Below are positions 52,597-64,000 of a stretch of 64,000 nt of DNA, one piece after another. Position 1 is the stretch's first letter; the number at the start of each line of letters is the position of its first letter. Origin of the DNA: Nitzschia sp. DOCU1 (Eukaryota > Bacillariophyta > Bacillariophyceae > Bacillariales > Bacillariaceae); contig OX595988.1 in the NCBI GenBank assembly GCA_951394045.1, forward strand, positions 1-64,000, given 5' to 3'. The notes below the pieces were generated by a model that searched no databases, had not been told where the DNA came from, and saw only the letters and a program-made list of their open reading frames with translations. The position numbers and the translations under genes are program-made.

Positions 52597-53580
52597 AGAC
52601 AACAATCCACTTCACTCGACGGCGTACAGCCGATTCCAATTCTCCACGCACCAGCACAGGTTACACTTAAACTCTCCGCGACGAGACACGAACGCGAGTG
52701 GAGGACGTTTTAAAACCGGAACCACAAACCGGTTGCGTTGATCAGGCTGTTTGTGTGCGGGGAGAATTGGAATCAGGGTCGAGATCAGGGATCAGGATCG
52801 TTGCTCTGGAAAATGTTGGTATTGTAGAACAACACCAGACGCCTGCAAAACGAGGAAAGAACAGGGTATTAGTAGCTCTGTGGGAAAGAAATATGAAAAT
52901 GGGATCAAACAAACGATGTGCACTTACCATGAAGACACCGAATACATGCACACAAACAAACAACCACAACCAACCTGCAAAACAAAGAGGGGACTCAACT
53001 TTCCAACAGCAGATCCGGCCAACAAAGTAGCTTTGATTGCAAGGTGAAGCCTTTGCCGTCACGCCAACGTCTTCGTTCTCGCCAATCTTCTCCACTTTCC
53101 ATTCTAGCCCTCACAAGCAAAACCTCATCCGACGAAATTCCTAAGCAATTCTTTTCCATTCCCTTGGAGGCCAATTTTTTCTGATGGAGTCCAATCATTG
53201 GGGTCATGGATGTCTGCGTTACCATGTTCGGGACTGGAACATGCCACAGCATCCACTCATCCGCCAACTTGCTGCATCCAACGTGGGACGGGGGGTTCCG
53301 GGGTCAATGGTGTATCACTGGCTTTGCCCCCAGTGCCCCAAGCCATGCCGGTTGCCCCCCTTCCCACTCCTCTTCTTTCGGCTGTCACCTCACAAATTAC
53401 ATACATTTTTCATAGCCAGGCGGGGATGTACCTGCACACAAGGGAATGAAAAGAGAACGCTTTTGGAGTCGTGGTTGGTAATACCTGCAAAAGCTAAAAT
53501 AGAAAGAGGACAATCTTGTGAGAACGAAAGATCATTAGCGTGGCGACAAAGAACTCACTTCAAATCACAGCCCCCTCTGT
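52597..53580. other. Intergenic, no supported gene
   Basis: Short frames on both strands overlap (52698..53030, 53184..53651) with low-complexity composition, so none is called. Confidence 0.3.
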
Positions 53581-53599
53581 CGACAATCAACCGATCTTT

Positions 53600-53903
53600 C
53601 CCGGCGTGCTACCGCCCCATGCCACGAAACCGTGGGAGGATGATACGATAGCTTTTAGGGTCCCACCCACGGGGACCCCAGGAAGGATCGACACGACCTG
53701 GACTGCCGCCACCAGAGCAATCCACGGATCTGTTGAAAGAAAGAGAGAAACAAAAGACAGAACACGAGCAAGGATCGATCCCGGCGTGCTGCCGACGGAA
53801 GCTTTTAGGACCCCACCCATAGGGACCCCATGACATTGTTTCACAACAACATCCAGGCGTGCTATCCATCGTAGCTTTTCAGGTCCTACCCGTGAGGACC
53901 TGA
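53600..53903. repeat. Three diverged repeats with a conserved hairpin
   Basis: Units near 53600-53685, 53781-53830 and 53852-53903 each start with GGCGTGCT, followed by AGCTTTTAGG/CAGG and a hairpin. Unit 1 has the stem GGGTCCC/GGGACCC with loop ACCCACG. Unit 3 has AGGTCCT/AGGACCT with loop ACCCGTG, so both arm ends changed together. Unit 2 has lost pairing. Compensatory change suggests the structure mattered in this repeat family. Confidence 0.6.
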
Positions 53904-54826
53904 GGATGTCATCTCCACACTTGATGAACTGACGGCTTTCCTGCGAGACAAACAGCAGCAGGTGGCGCAACTGTAGCACTGTCATCTTCATCATCGTCGT
54001 GAAGTTCACGGTGACGATGAAGGAAGGAGCAACGCAGAGTGCTCCTTTCGCAGAAAAGTGACCTCGATTGAGTGAAAAAGTGATGGATTTGTTGAAGGGA
54101 ATGCCGAGATCCGAGCGGTTTCTGCGGTGGTTTGCGAGCAGTTTCGTGATGTTTCCCACGATGAAGCTTCCACGTTCGCTGAAAGTAATCCACATTCATC
54201 ATCACCCAGTTCCCCAAATTGCCTCCAAGTCCTCGCTAGCTTCGATTGTTGCGTCTACATGCTGATTGTTGTTGCATTCCCCATCGCCATTGTCATCGAT
54301 TGATCGTTTTGCTTGCATCGGTCATCCAGCAACTGCAGGGTTTCTTGCTGGAGGCGCGCTAACTACCTTGGGGATCGCGAAGGATCCTTCATGTGTGTGT
54401 GCCGAGATATGCCAGTGTTTCCGCGGCGGCCGGTCATGAAAGCACGTGCCCGATGATCAATGACTCCCTTATGACTTCTTTGACCAGATAGGAAATCTCT
54501 CGAACAGCTACCTACGCAAGGTTGTCTATCTACTATGTGAAGGCAGCACACAGTACATACACACTAGCTCGTTAGCAAACAGAAGTGAGCATAAGCTACT
54601 GCAGTAGATTGATCAATGAGCTAGCTAGTACGATTTGCATCGCCTATCCTCGAATGCTCCTTGACCGCACTGAATCATTGGTTCTAGTGTACTAGCTTTG
54701 AACCGTATCTTGCTCGCCGCCGCTAGACTTGCGACACCCTACTGTACCTAACGCGCTCTGGGGGGATAGGAGAAATTCGGAATTTCGTGGCACACATCCC
54801 AACTTTTTGCTTCTAAACACTTGTCA
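53904..54826. other. Intergenic, no supported gene
   Basis: A minus-strand frame (53587..54195) runs through the hairpin repeats and simply translates them; it is not called. CTAG-rich DNA lies at 54540-54700. Confidence 0.35.
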
Positions 54827-55872
54827 TTATAGCTCGGGAGATGATGGTCGCCCAGCACTCTCGCCTCCCAATTCAATTCCCTCGCAATCCAACAGTAACA
54901 AGTTCGTCTTGGTATCCAACAAGGTAGCCATATTAGGCGAGGTCCGCCTTAAGTCCCCATGTACAAACTCCTTGACATAGGTCCCCGCTTGGGTACTCAA
55001 TTCCAAGCGAAAGTGATGGTCATCCACTCGTGTTCCCCTTAGAGCCAATACCTGTCGTTCTCGAGTCAAATTGGCACGTCGATGTAATACTCGAAGGGGT
55101 GTCCGTTGTGGAATTTGGAGATTCGCCAAGTCAAAGGTCCAGTCTTGGGCAAGCTTTGCTTCCGACCAGCAATGACACCCGTAGTGTTTGACTTTGGATT
55201 CGGTGTCGGCTTGCAATGTGGAAAAGGCCGATGCTTCGACTAACTGGAGATCGGGCGCGATCCCGACGCCCATGGGATTGCTCCCATACCATTTGGTGCT
55301 GGACTCGCCATCTCCACTATTGATTTGTTCGACAATCTGTTCCAAGTCAAGTGTCGATTCCAGCGGCCTCAAAGCATCTACGAGTTGAATGCAAAAGGGC
55401 CTGCCCTTGGTGTTCGGCCTTCGTAACATTCGGACATCCATATCTTCTCTGCCTGACGCATGAAATTTGCACATGCCGTATATTTGATTGCCTGTTGGCA
55501 ATTTGTTTTGTGTGGAAACGCCGAATCGTTGAATGATAGGACCACAAATTTGTTCTTCGACCGATGTGAGACCCAACGTGGTAGCTTGTGGTGCTTGAAC
55601 TCTTGTTGAAACGTCGAATAAGCACCACGTCCTCCTCCGTGGGGAGGCCGTTTGGGTGATACGCAATATACCAACGACGTTTCGCTTTTCTGTGAAAGTT
55701 AAACGAGCTGGGTGAGCTTGAAAACTCCTAATTGTGTTCCACTAAAGAAGTGCAACTGCAACTTACAGACAGTCCATGGATCTGTCAAGAAAACCAAATG
55801 TGCTTCGTCGTGGGTATATGCATGTATAGAGATATCCAGTGCTGACCAGTCGACGGACACGCCACCGACTTT
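54827..55872 (-). CDS. PUS10: PUS10-type tRNA pseudouridine synthase, possibly N-terminally broken
   Basis: The C-terminal ~280 residues match Pus10. Landmarks are T-S-V-E-E-Q-I, K-F-H-A-S-G-R-E-D-M-D-V-R-M-L (the catalytic loop with Asp), G-R-P-F-C, T-P-L-R-V-L-H-R-R, and T-Q-A-G-T-Y-V-K-E-F-V-H-G-D. Pus10 makes pseudouridine in the tRNA T-loop. A 59-bp GT-AG intron (55708..55766) connects an upstream exon reading V-D-W-S-A-L-D-I-S-I-H...L-T-D-P-W-T-V to S-R-L-T-F-T-E-K-R-N-V-V-G. In the same phase a TAA lies at 55873-55875. Further upstream a likely 5' part (ATG 55986, small intron, C-D-D-G-A-R-A-L-K-Q-Q-V-P-F-L) is cut off by it. The usual Pus10 N-terminal zinc/THUMP-like region is not found. 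Either an inactivating stop, a base error, or a shorter start. Confidence 0.75.
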
Positions 55873-55986
55873 TTACAAGAATGGCACCTGCTGTTTCAAG
55901 GCGCGAGCGCCGTCGTCGCACCTGTTGTAGTCAATGGTGTTGGCATTGTCAGTATTTTACCAAACAATGTCGATATTTATTTTCAT

Positions 55987-57486
55987 TGACCCCGAACCAA
56001 TCCTGTTGATAATGTGAGGCCGTTTTCTTTTCCCCCGCTCCAATGGGCTACTAGCGCTTGAGTAAGAACAATGGTGCCAGACCACTATTGTCAAGAAAGA
56101 CTTGCATTTGAAAACTGGGCCCCACAAGAGCAGGGCTTTTAACCTCATCGTTTGGGAATGCTATCCGATCCTGCAAGTAATGTCCTTGTCGCCTCCGATG
56201 GCGGCGGCGTGCATCACTTTGCCAGCGGCAGGAGTTTCTTCTTGCTTGCGTAACTGCTGCTGCGCTCCTGCGGCCCATCCTTTCCCTATATCCATGCTGA
56301 TGATGGCATCCATAGATAACTTCTCTAGCACATGTAGACGATGACAATGTTGTTTGTTTCGTGCATCGTCCTTGGTCCTCTCCCACGGCTGTAGCAAGTC
56401 GCCGCAGCATGCTGGGAGCGAGTATCCTGCTTGATTCTTCTTGCACGTGTATTCGTTTGGAGCCTACTAACGGTTGTTATGGACAAATGATGCCATGACA
56501 TGGAGCGATGCATTCCATTCTCCTACTAGTAAGAGACAGGAACCGATACTCTCTACTAGTAGAGAATCATGCTTTCAAACTTTTGCGCAAAATTGTAGAC
56601 TCATGTGTCGTGATACTACCGATCCCTTGTCAACAAACCAGAACAAAGCTGCCGACAGAATGTCATCGGCAAGACTGTTGTCTTAGATGTTGTAGCGCCG
56701 CGCCCTGGTCTCTAGTAGTCGATGATGGAGTTTATGTCATGCTTTTGACTGTGCAAATAAATACTGTGTGGCAACATCAGGCGGGCATCGTCTACCACTC
56801 TGTGCCATGATTATCGTCCATTGCCGCAGCGTCAGTAGTGCAGTACTCTTGCATGTTTTGGTTTGCCAAAAATCCTGTCAAGAAACACACCACGACGATG
56901 ATAACGATGATGATGATATGAGGAGAGAGTTGTGGAGTCTGCATGTTATGAAGTTGCAAATATGTCATGGTGGATGCGTTCGTCGTCGATCAATTCGATT
57001 CCTTCGACCGAACATCCCGCCACCATCGGACTAATGTTCGACTCTGTAATTTGATGTCTGGTCACAGATCGGGCACATAATGGAATGTCCGCCACTCGGC
57101 CATAAAGATCGGTTATCAATCCATCATCGAACTAATGTTCGACTCTCCACTTTGTTAACCGAACATTTATTCGGCTCATAAATCAAAGTCGAACATTCCG
57201 GTTCTGAAGTCGGACGCGCCGGATCTTTTGTTCCAATGAGTCGAACCATTGTTCAAAAAGCGGCGCGGTGGTGGGAGACGCGTTCCATGGAACTCGGCAC
57301 GAGGAGAGACCTCTCCGTCCACTATGGTACGAGCCATGCAGTTCCACCTCAACCGCATTGCATCATTGCCACCATTGCATCATTGCTCTTTCTCTGTAAA
57401 ACAGTATTGTAGTTGCCCCGAACGTGAGAAAAAGTTAATAGTGTCGGTAAAAGCACACAAGAGGTACACAAGTAGTGACAGTACTT
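55987..57486. other. Intergenic region
   Basis: Short frames on both strands (for example minus 56051..56446 and 56161..56397) show no known family. A ~25-bp direct repeat (CTAATGTTCGACTCT at about 57031 and 57131) lies upstream of the chromatin-reader gene. The right end is its promoter region. Confidence 0.35.
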
Positions 57487-60400
57487 ATGGAAACGATAAC
57501 GACATTGTCGCCGACAGTCGCTGCTGGCCTGGCAGCAGAAGCAGCACCCGCCGCTAAAAAGGACGACGATGACGAGTCAGCAGCAGCAGCAGCAGCAGCA
57601 GCATTGCCGTTGACAAATCCTGTAGCCGCCGCCAAGCCCCAGGTGGACAGTCGGAATAAGGATGATGATGATGATGATTATGGAGAGGACGTGGACAATA
57701 GCAATGCTGCAGATGCTGCAAATGCTGCAAATGTGAACTCTCCAGCTGATCCACAAGACGAGGAGAAGAATCCTGCAGATGATTCTAGCGAAGACGATGA
57801 CGACGAGGACGAGGACTCTGAAGAGGAAGACTCTTCCGATGACGATGAGGACGACGATGAAAGTCAAAATGATAATGACGAGCAAAGTCAAAATGACGGA
57901 TTGTCCGAGTACGAACGGTACGTTCCACATGTTTTGAATAAGTTGCATCTTGGAACCCTGAAATTCACTCACTTTGCTCATTTACTTTCTACGACTACTA
58001 CCAAAGTCTCCGCCTAGCTCGTATTCGACGCAATCAACAATACTTGGCAAAGTTAGGCTTGGATCATAATCAAGCCAACAAGCCAAAACCAGTGCGGCGA
58101 CCCAAACCTCCACCACGTCCTGTGCCAAATGTACCCCGTCGGTCTTCTCTGGGAAGAGCGTCCAAAGAAAAGGTGCAAACCTATGCGGATACCATGGATT
58201 TACGATCTGTCCTTTCGGCGCGTTTGCCCGACAAGAAGAACAAACCACGGCCTTCCTCTACTACGAATACTAGTAGTAGTTTGAGAGAGCAAAATCGATT
58301 GCCTCGAGTGGTCTACTTGGAATTCAAACGCATTGGCAAACAACGACGAGAAAATCCCAAACGATTACGCAAATGCATCAAACGCGCACAAAAATGTGTC
58401 ACGTATTTCCAAAATCGACTCGCCAAACGTCAAAAACTACTACAACGTCGACTGCAATTGCAGCAGTTACAAAAACAACAAGCTTTGGAGAGACAACGGT
58501 TGGGCGGCAAGACACAATTGGACTGTTGGAACGAATTGGAACGTCGTCGACGGGATTTATGGACTATTGTGGCACAGTATCATCGTCAAGTCGAACAAGC
58601 GGAAAAAATGGCGGCGCAAGCCAAACTTTTGCAAGAGCAACGCCTCAAGCAAGAACAATTGCATTCCAAATTAGAATGGATTGATGCTTTGGAAAGATTC
58701 CCAAAGGCGTGGAAGGAAACATCCAAAAATCTCAATGACATGTTGGTCATGCGAAGTCCCAAGGATCCACCACCTCCACGACGAAGTCGACGTACTAGTG
58801 GCAATGAAAATGACCTGCCGCCAGTCCAAGATTCAAAACAACCCAAACGTAAAGCGGCAAGAGGCAAAGGATCAGCAGGCGAGGAAGAAGCTACTACACA
58901 AGCTCCAGATTCTCCTTGCGCGGGTGGAGATATAAATGTCGACGCGACTGGTTCGTCGGCGGCTCTGTGGAAAAGCAACACCATGGCAGTGGCTGTTGTT
59001 GCTGCCGCCGCCGCTGCTGCTAGTAGTAGTAGTACTATTCAAAGTGGGGCAACGAATTCTCCAAGTGCAAAAAGTGATGGGGCAGCTACAGCAGATCTTG
59101 TCGATGAAGTTGATGGGGATCAACAACAAACAAAGTCGGCTGCGAACAATCCAAAGAACAAAAAGCGAGAAATAACGACAAGACAAGTCGGCGGTTGGGT
59201 TTCGCCGCCGTTTGCGGAATCGTTGGATCGTTCGTGGTTGTCGAGAGAAACGCCCAGTCAAGATGACGTCTTGACGATTCCGCCACAAGTCGGACAGTTG
59301 GTACTCTATTATCCTGGCGCTCACAAGACCTTTTTGCAAACGTATCCCGATGTCTGGGGGACCAAAACGAGAAACTTTTTACGAACGCCCTTGTGGGTAC
59401 GAGCTCGACGTTTGCGGAATCGAATGGAAGCAGCCGCAACAGCAACAGCGACCGCGACTGGGGACGATGTGGCTGCTGGTGGGAATAAGAGTGAGCTTCT
59501 CGCCGAGCAACAGGAGGGAGACGAAACAACCACTTCGGCCTCTGGAAAACCGACAGCGAGCCGTAAACGTGGTCGGAGCCTGCCGCAAAAGGCGCAAAAA
59601 ATGAGTAGGGTGGAACGCGGTCAGTCGGTCGAGGAACGCAAGTCAAGGCGACGACGATCCGATATGAGCGCTGCTGCTACTTTGGGGGAAACGCCAGCAA
59701 CCGGTAGGAAGAGCAGGCAAAGTGGAGGTCAAGAAACAAGCAAGAATGTCTCTCTTGACAAAGAAGCGGCGGGGGATCGTACATCGACTGGCAAACGTCG
59801 CCAAAGAGATGGAGTTCCCCCAAGTCCAAAAGAGACAAGGGACGCTACTTTAGAGAATGGAGACGGGGACAAGGCTCATTCCTCATTGCCACTGGACGAA
59901 TCGCCGTCTGAAGACAAGGAATCTTCCAGTACGAACCCTGAAGACAATGCACCAGTTGAGAAACAAGGCGATTCCATTTCCGCCACAGAAACGTCTTCAT
60001 GGTGGACCGAGGAATGGATCCAAGGCATCGATAATGACCTTGGTCGTTATCCCATCCTTTGTCGTGTCGAACGAACTCACGCTGAGTTCCCGTACGACCC
60101 CAACCTGGAATACAAAAGGGTCAACAAGGATGGAACGGTCACTTGGGTGATTCCCAGTAACCAGCCCAAAACTGGCAAGAGCAAGCAAAATGCAAAGCCT
60201 GTCATGCAGCTTTGTATCATGCTGCGGCCTTTGACTCCGGCAATGCCGCCCCAATGGGACGCGACCACAGGAATCAAACAAGAAGACGACATTTCGCTGC
60301 CGCCCAAGTTTTCAGTTGTGACATTCCCGGCCAAAGACTGCTCTCCGTTCCTTGTACCCTTTTCTTGGGCCTATGCCAAATCTCATGCCTTGTCTGTGGG

Positions 60401-63400
60401 GGATTCGATAGCTTGTGGCTCGGACTCAAGCAAGGGCAAGGTTGGAGAATTCGCCTCGATTGGAGAATCTTTTGGCTCCTTTCGACTGGATGACAAGTTC
60501 CCCTACGTTCAAGGTGTTTTGAAGCGACTTTCCACTGGCGGGACCGCAGCAATGGAAGAGGCGTTGACCATTCCGTGGCATTCCACTGCTGCCAGCTCGG
60601 CTCCTGCTGGGAACCACGCCGCCGTCAAGTCGTCGTCATTGTCCTTGCCAGCGGAGGATGCATCGCTAGTTGTCGACTTTTTAACATTGTATTCCACAGA
60701 ACGAACCCGGGACGAAACCGAACAAGTGTCGTCAAAGGACGGACCAGGTAGCTGTACCTTGCTGGATCTCATTCGCAGTACATTGCCTCTTTACAACGGG
60801 GTAGGCATTCGGAGAGAATCGTTCCATCGAAAGGTCTCTTACACTTCGGGTTGGATGCTCAAGGCCGGCAAAAAGTCCTTCTTTTATGAAAAAGTCTCTT
60901 CGTTTGTGGGACAGCGGCTTCGACAAGGAGTGCCATATCAGATTGAAAATTCTTTGCGGATGAAGCTACGATTCGCTGTTCAGGATTTTCTCGAGAACCG
61001 GCCGGAATCTGGTACTTTTCAACGCTTAGTAACTGAGGATGTAGCCCCGAGCTACTATTGCGCCGTCCCGATCGGAATGCATTTTGATCGGATCCTGCGG
61101 CGTCTCGATCTCAACAAGAAGGATGATAATTGCTACTACACAACAGTCGACGCTGTTTTGACCGATATTCAAGGAATCCTGGATAACTGCGTCTTGTACA
61201 ACAGCCCGGACTCTCAACTTGTGGTCGTATGTGCCAATCTCATCCCCGCCCTAAAGAAGCAGATATTGGACGTCGCCTCCAAGCACGTCAAAGAGCGCGC
61301 ATCGGAAGTCCTTGCGGATGTAGAACGAAAGAGGCTTGGTTTGGACCAGGGCGTGGCTAGCCCGTACGCAGCGTCAAAGATGAAGAAAAAGAGTTCGGTG
61401 GTACCCGAGTTTCTGAACACGCCATACCAAGGTCCCCTAGATCGATCGTGGCTTGAGAAACAAATGCCAGACTCGAGTTGGGGCGAAAAGCAACATGAAG
61501 TGGTCAGAGCCGATGCCGTAACTTGGGTTCCTCAGAGCGGGGATTCTGTTTTCTACTCACGATCGCTCCACTCCAAATTTATTTTGAACAATTCTTCCTT
61601 GTTGTCGGCAGAGCAGAGCGCGCTTCCGGTGTTTCAAAGTGAAGTCACCCCTGACGAGAGCGCATCGGCAGAAAATTCCCAAGGAAACGAAGAGACCACC
61701 GCGAGGAGCACCATCATTACATTGCCCACGCCTGAGGAAATCGAAGTCAAATGGATGCGTGCCCTCGTTGTTTCCGTCCGGGCAACGTTTCCTTGCAAGT
61801 CCGACGAAGACAAGGAGAATGTGTCCGATACACCGTCCCCCGTTTTGGTCATTCAGCTGCGCTTCCAATACGAATGGGCTATTGGCGTACATACTATTTG
61901 CTGGATGCCAGAGTCTTCGTCTTTCTTGCGACCAAGCTGGCAAAACGGAGTTCAAGACCCTGTCGATGAAGATTCGATCCTTCCGGAAGCCAACGTTCCA
62001 GAATATCCGCCGCCCTCCGTGTTGGGCATTCCAGTCGACTCCGTGCGTCCCTTGCTAAAGTGCTTCGATATTCTGAAGCGTCGTTGTCTCAACGGAATGG
62101 ATCCGGATTATATCGACCCGAAATTTTGCTTGGAGAATGCTCAGAATGGGACCATCCCGTTGTCCTCACACTCGGGAACGCGGTCCTTGCCTACGTTCGA
62201 AGATTTACTTTCGTCGGAGAAGGCGCAAGAAGTCGACAAAACAGTCAATACTCGTGGTATCCGGAGAACCGACGACGATATAGCTTTCCGGGGGATATTG
62301 GCGAGCTCCCACTACTTGCCCCCATGGGTAGTCGATACGATTGAGGACGACCCGAGAAAGCAGGTCATGTCCAACTATAAGTCGATGATGGCTTTCCCTT
62401 CCCTCTGTTTAGAGCTTGTGAGGCTGCGACTTAAAAACGGATACTATCGGCATCTCGCTGCCGTTGTGAATGATTTGCAGGAGGCCTACGTGACGACGTG
62501 TCTTTTCTTGCTTTCTGGCCCGGCATCGCGGAAGAAGAATCGGCTTTCGATTCGGAAGATTACAAAGTTTCTGCAGTCATCAAAAGGTAATGACACAAAA
62601 ACGAACCTTCCTCGCCCAAAACAACTGAAGAAAAAGATTCAGAAGCAAGATGCCGTTGGATCAGCTGAAATTGTCTCGGCTCTTGCGATTTCCAACGACA
62701 AACAAGGGGATAATAGCTCAGAAGATCACTTGGGCGATTTTTCTGACGAAGAACGTGGTCTGATCTCGCAGCTTGAGAGAGCAAGGAAACTATACACGAT
62801 GGTAAGCACCCGCGCTCACCTTGACGCCCCCGGACCCGCCAGATCTCTTACTATTTTGTCTTGCAATCGGTTTTCTTGCCAGGCAATTCTCTCTGTCAAT
62901 GAAACTCGCCACGTGGAAAAACTTCTTGGCTTGACGACCAAGCAATCTTCCCGTCCCGCCGACCCAAATGCACCCTCCGAGACAGAAGCTACTATTGCCG
63001 ACTACCCGGCCAAGAAAGCCGCTGCCCAGCAAATACGATATATCTTGGCTGCCACAGGGCCCGAGCCTTGCCTCAATCGATTCAATGATCTTGGCTCCAT
63101 GAAACTCAAGATTATGGTGGACGACGCCCGCGTGAAAGTCAAGAATCCTGCCTCCTCCGAAGTACTTGACCACATACTGTTTCGATTCAAAGATTTCTCG
63201 AACGACGATGGGCTTGCAAAAGTCATGTTGCGTCGTCCCGGAAGGCGTGCACCTTGCGTCCGCTGCCAAATCCAAGGAAGTGGCTTTTATTCTTGCCGTG
63301 TGATACGTGGCCATTCCAATCCTGATTTTGATTTCATTGCGAACTGGCAGAATATGGGCGGTATTGATGGCCTGCTAGCCCCGTTCAAAGATTCTCAACT

Positions 63401-64000
63401 CGTTGATGTTAACCAGGCGTCGGCGTCTGACGAGAATCCAGCTGGGGAATCGTTGGAACAAACACACGACGATGACAATAACGGAATGGAGGAAGATGAT
63501 ACCATCGACCCATCCGAGCAGCTGGAAACTGCTCGAAAGGCTCTTGAAAAAGCTAACTACCTCCACCAGCAAGCGGAGGCTCTGGCATCACAGCCCGTGC
63601 GCCTTGGAGCAAAGTTCATTAAAGATGTGTTTCCAATTGACCCAACGGACGGTCGCTATATTTGGTGCACTATTTGCGGTTTGAGCGGGGATGTTTTGTG
63701 CTGCGACGGCTGTTCCAACGTTGTGCATACAAAATGCGTTGGCCTGCCCGGGATCCCTGAAGAAGATTGGTATTGCGACACGTGTGCGTCCATTGGTAAA
63801 GAAAGACCACTGATGGCTGCCCCCGACCAGGCAGAGGGTCCTTCGGTTGCTACCTGTGCCCAGGCTGGGACGTCGGCAGTCAAGGGCGGCTGTGACCATG
63901 AAGATACTACTGGACCTCGGATTGAAGAGACGAAGGACGACGATCCAGTTCCATCTGCATCGGACGAGGCAAAGGACCAAGCGCGAAACGGTGAATCTAA
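57487..64000 (+). CDS. Giant bromodomain + PHD chromatin reader (partial, 3' end outside)
   Basis: Exons 57487..57917, 58007..62801 and 62883..>64000 give at least 2114 residues. Intron 1 (89 bp) restores S-E-Y-E-R-L-R-L-A-R-I-R-R-N-Q-Q-Y-L-A-K-L-G. Intron 2 (81 bp, GTAAGC...TTGCCAG) is a multiple of 3 without a stop. The N-terminus is Ala- and Asp/Glu-rich. A coiled-coil, Gln/Arg-rich segment lies at ~250-370. Two blocks starting D-R-S-W-L (near 59227 and 61442) each precede a V-G-Q-L-V-L-Y-Y or G-D-S-V-F-Y-S strand, like the cryptic Tudor part of BRWD/PHIP proteins. A bromodomain lies at ~1135-1215 (V-L-T-D-I-Q-G-I-L-D-N-C-V-L-Y-N-S). A C4HC3 PHD finger lies at ~2000-2045 (W-C-T-I-C...C-C-D-G-C...W-Y-C-D-T-C). 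BRWD-like WD40 repeats are not present. It probably reads acetylated/methylated histones. Parts of it are duplicated at 6.7-7.6 kb. Confidence 0.85.

Noticed and set aside
53587..54195. 202-codon minus-strand frame
   Set aside because: Its repeated G-V-P-x-G-G motif is simply the translation of the non-coding hairpin repeats.
56051..56446. Minus-strand frames upstream of PUS10 as its N-terminus
   Set aside because: No Pus10 N-terminal motif (Cys pairs or THUMP-like) could be recognised and no clear splice path was found.

Overview
The window looks like nuclear DNA of a diatom, most likely a pennate one. It has two HSF-type transcription factors of the diatom-expanded type lying close together, short GT-AG introns (59-117 bp where I could place both ends confidently), a Ty3/gypsy LTR retrotransposon, large acidic and low-complexity nuclear proteins, and widely spaced genes with CTAG/TAG-rich intergenic DNA. 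No bacterial operons, tRNA, rRNA or CRISPR array were seen.

Layout. 0.5-4.5 kb (-): a decayed gene for a protein made almost entirely of a ~37-residue 'PEDR...L-W-RN' repeat. 5.2-8.1 kb (+): a scrap-yard of pseudogene pieces (PHD fingers, two tandem copies of a segment of the chromatin-reader gene at the right edge, a broken AhpC/TSA-type peroxiredoxin-like piece). 8.8-10.3 kb (-): TPR protein. 11.7-15.7 kb (-): six-exon importin/transportin-type karyopherin. 16.5 kb (+): small ORF. 17.7-20.2 kb (-): large GNAT-like protein. 22.9-24.1 kb (-): acidic hypothetical protein. 25.9-38.3 kb: a cluster of four paralogues of an unrecognised ~300-residue family with TPR-like helices, interspersed with a tandem repeat carrying a small Cys-rich ORF, a degenerate possible SET fragment, a minisatellite and a DnaJ pseudogene that lacks HPD. 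38.9-40.6 kb (-): type II membrane sulfotransferase. 41.7-47.1 kb: complete LTR retrotransposon with identical 250-bp LTRs and a GTGAC target duplication, 160 bp upstream of the first of two HSF genes (47.2-48.4 and 49.8-51.9 kb). 52-54 kb: short duplicated and hairpin-forming repeats. 54.8-55.9 kb (-): PUS10-type tRNA pseudouridine synthase with a possible premature stop. 57.5-64 kb (+): a very large bromodomain + PHD chromatin reader running off the window.

The most original signal is a 6-bp insertion pattern. The palindrome TACCGGTA occurs ten times (about one expected by chance). At three places where a duplicated partner is present in the window, the partner has only TA, or the site as if ACCGGT were missing. 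Two of these are inside the 27.3-27.9 kb tandem repeat and one is inside a coding sequence at 38.24 kb. It looks like a recurrent TA -> TACCGGTA event (transposon footprint or micro-insertion). Second in interest are the expanding/decaying W-R-N repeat gene and the four-gene paralogue cluster.
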